A stretch of DNA of 6,098 nucleotides, taken from contig CAJWER010000187.1 in assembly GCA_913030785.1 (NCBI GenBank), positions 1 through 6,098 on the forward strand. Direction: 5' to 3'. The notes beneath the pieces were generated by a model. The model was not told the origin of the DNA and made no database searches. It worked only from the letters and a program-made list of their open reading frames with translations. The position numbers and the translations under genes were made by a program. Positions within the stretch are counted from its first letter, which is position 1. Each line of letters starts with the position of its first letter. The stretch is from an uncultured Chloroflexota bacterium (GTDB lineage: Bacteria; Chloroflexota; Dehalococcoidia; Lucifugimonadales; CAJWER01). Below are positions 5,872-6,098 of the stretch, in pieces.

Positions 5872-6098
5872 TTGCCTCCTCTCACGAACCGGCTCGACCC
5901 CAATGACAGAGGTTCACCTCGGCTGGGCCACCGTACACATCGGTACTTGGAGGCGCTAACCCCACTCAAATGAGGTGTTTCCAAGCAACTCGAACCCAAA
6001 CGGTTCAGATCTGACTGCCCATACACCTTGTCCCAGATAGCTACTCGCCGTTGTTGTCGCGTATGAGACATCGGCTAAAAATTTTCTATACGTGCAGC
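5872..6098. other. Right-edge stretch with no convincing gene
   Basis: These 227 bases after tRNA-Pro carry no RNA gene or strong ORF. Two weak structures are visible: GAGG-TTCA-CCTC (about 5909-5920), and an outer stem CTTGGA (5946-5951) / TCCAAG (5980-5985) enclosing CACTC-AAAT-GAGGTG. Neither has the T-run of an intrinsic terminator. On the minus strand a frame is open from the window edge (6096) to TAG 5958-5956, about 46 codons. It could be the C-terminus of a gene starting beyond the window, but its codon use is not strongly coding-like. Confidence 0.4.

Noticed and set aside
5945..5985. CTTGGA...TCCAAG stem as terminator or attachment site
   Set aside because: No T-run, interrupted inner stem and no matching copy of tRNA sequence nearby; not enough to call either.
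5718..6071. 117-codon minus-strand ORF containing DWTRTSDLVVPNDARYQLRHTP
   Set aside because: That peptide is the antisense translation of tRNA-Pro; such WTRTSDL...ARYQLRHTP proteins are a well-known annotation artefact.

Overview
The window is a moderately GC-rich bacterial chromosome segment. An isoleucyl-tRNA synthetase operon on the minus strand is controlled by a T-box riboswitch and flanked by a tRNA gene and decaying or partial genes. The eukaryote-like (type 2) IleRS, the transcription-terminating T-box and the CCA-encoding tRNA-Pro are compatible with Chloroflexota (Dehalococcoidia-like) or a similar high-GC T-box-bearing lineage. That placement is an inference from general family resemblance, not from a marker-gene comparison.

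Layout from left to right: (1) 2-619 (+), the 3' part of an HtrA/DegP-type serine protease, with the catalytic serine motif and one PDZ domain; its start lies before the window. (2) 636-1306 (-), a degraded FHA-domain gene. Its pieces lie in three frames and can be stitched into one protein of about 220 residues if three single-base indels and two nonsense codons are repaired. A promoter-like sequence sits upstream at 1390-1418. (3) 1505-4633 (-), ileS, 1042 codons, with unusual signature motifs (AVHH for HIGH, EMHKS for KMSKS). (4) 4655-5335 (-), a small class I SAM-dependent methyltransferase, 21 nt upstream of ileS and in the same operon. (5) 5354-5650 (-), a complete T-box leader with an ATC specifier, T-box sequence, antiterminator and terminator, preceded by a near-consensus promoter at 5657-5686. 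(6) 5796-5871 (+), tRNA-Pro(TGG), transcribed divergently from its own promoter at 5755-5783. (7) 5872-6098, no convincing gene.

How it works together: when uncharged tRNA-Ile accumulates, it should pair with the ATC specifier and, through its 3' NCCA end, with the TGGT of the T-box. This stabilises the antiterminator and lets transcription run through the methyltransferase into ileS. The methyltransferase is therefore under isoleucine/tRNA-Ile control because of its position. The most notable points are the AVHH active-site variant of IleRS, the methyltransferase between T-box and ileS, and the reconstructable FHA pseudogene. I see no mobile element, CRISPR array or clearly new multi-gene system.
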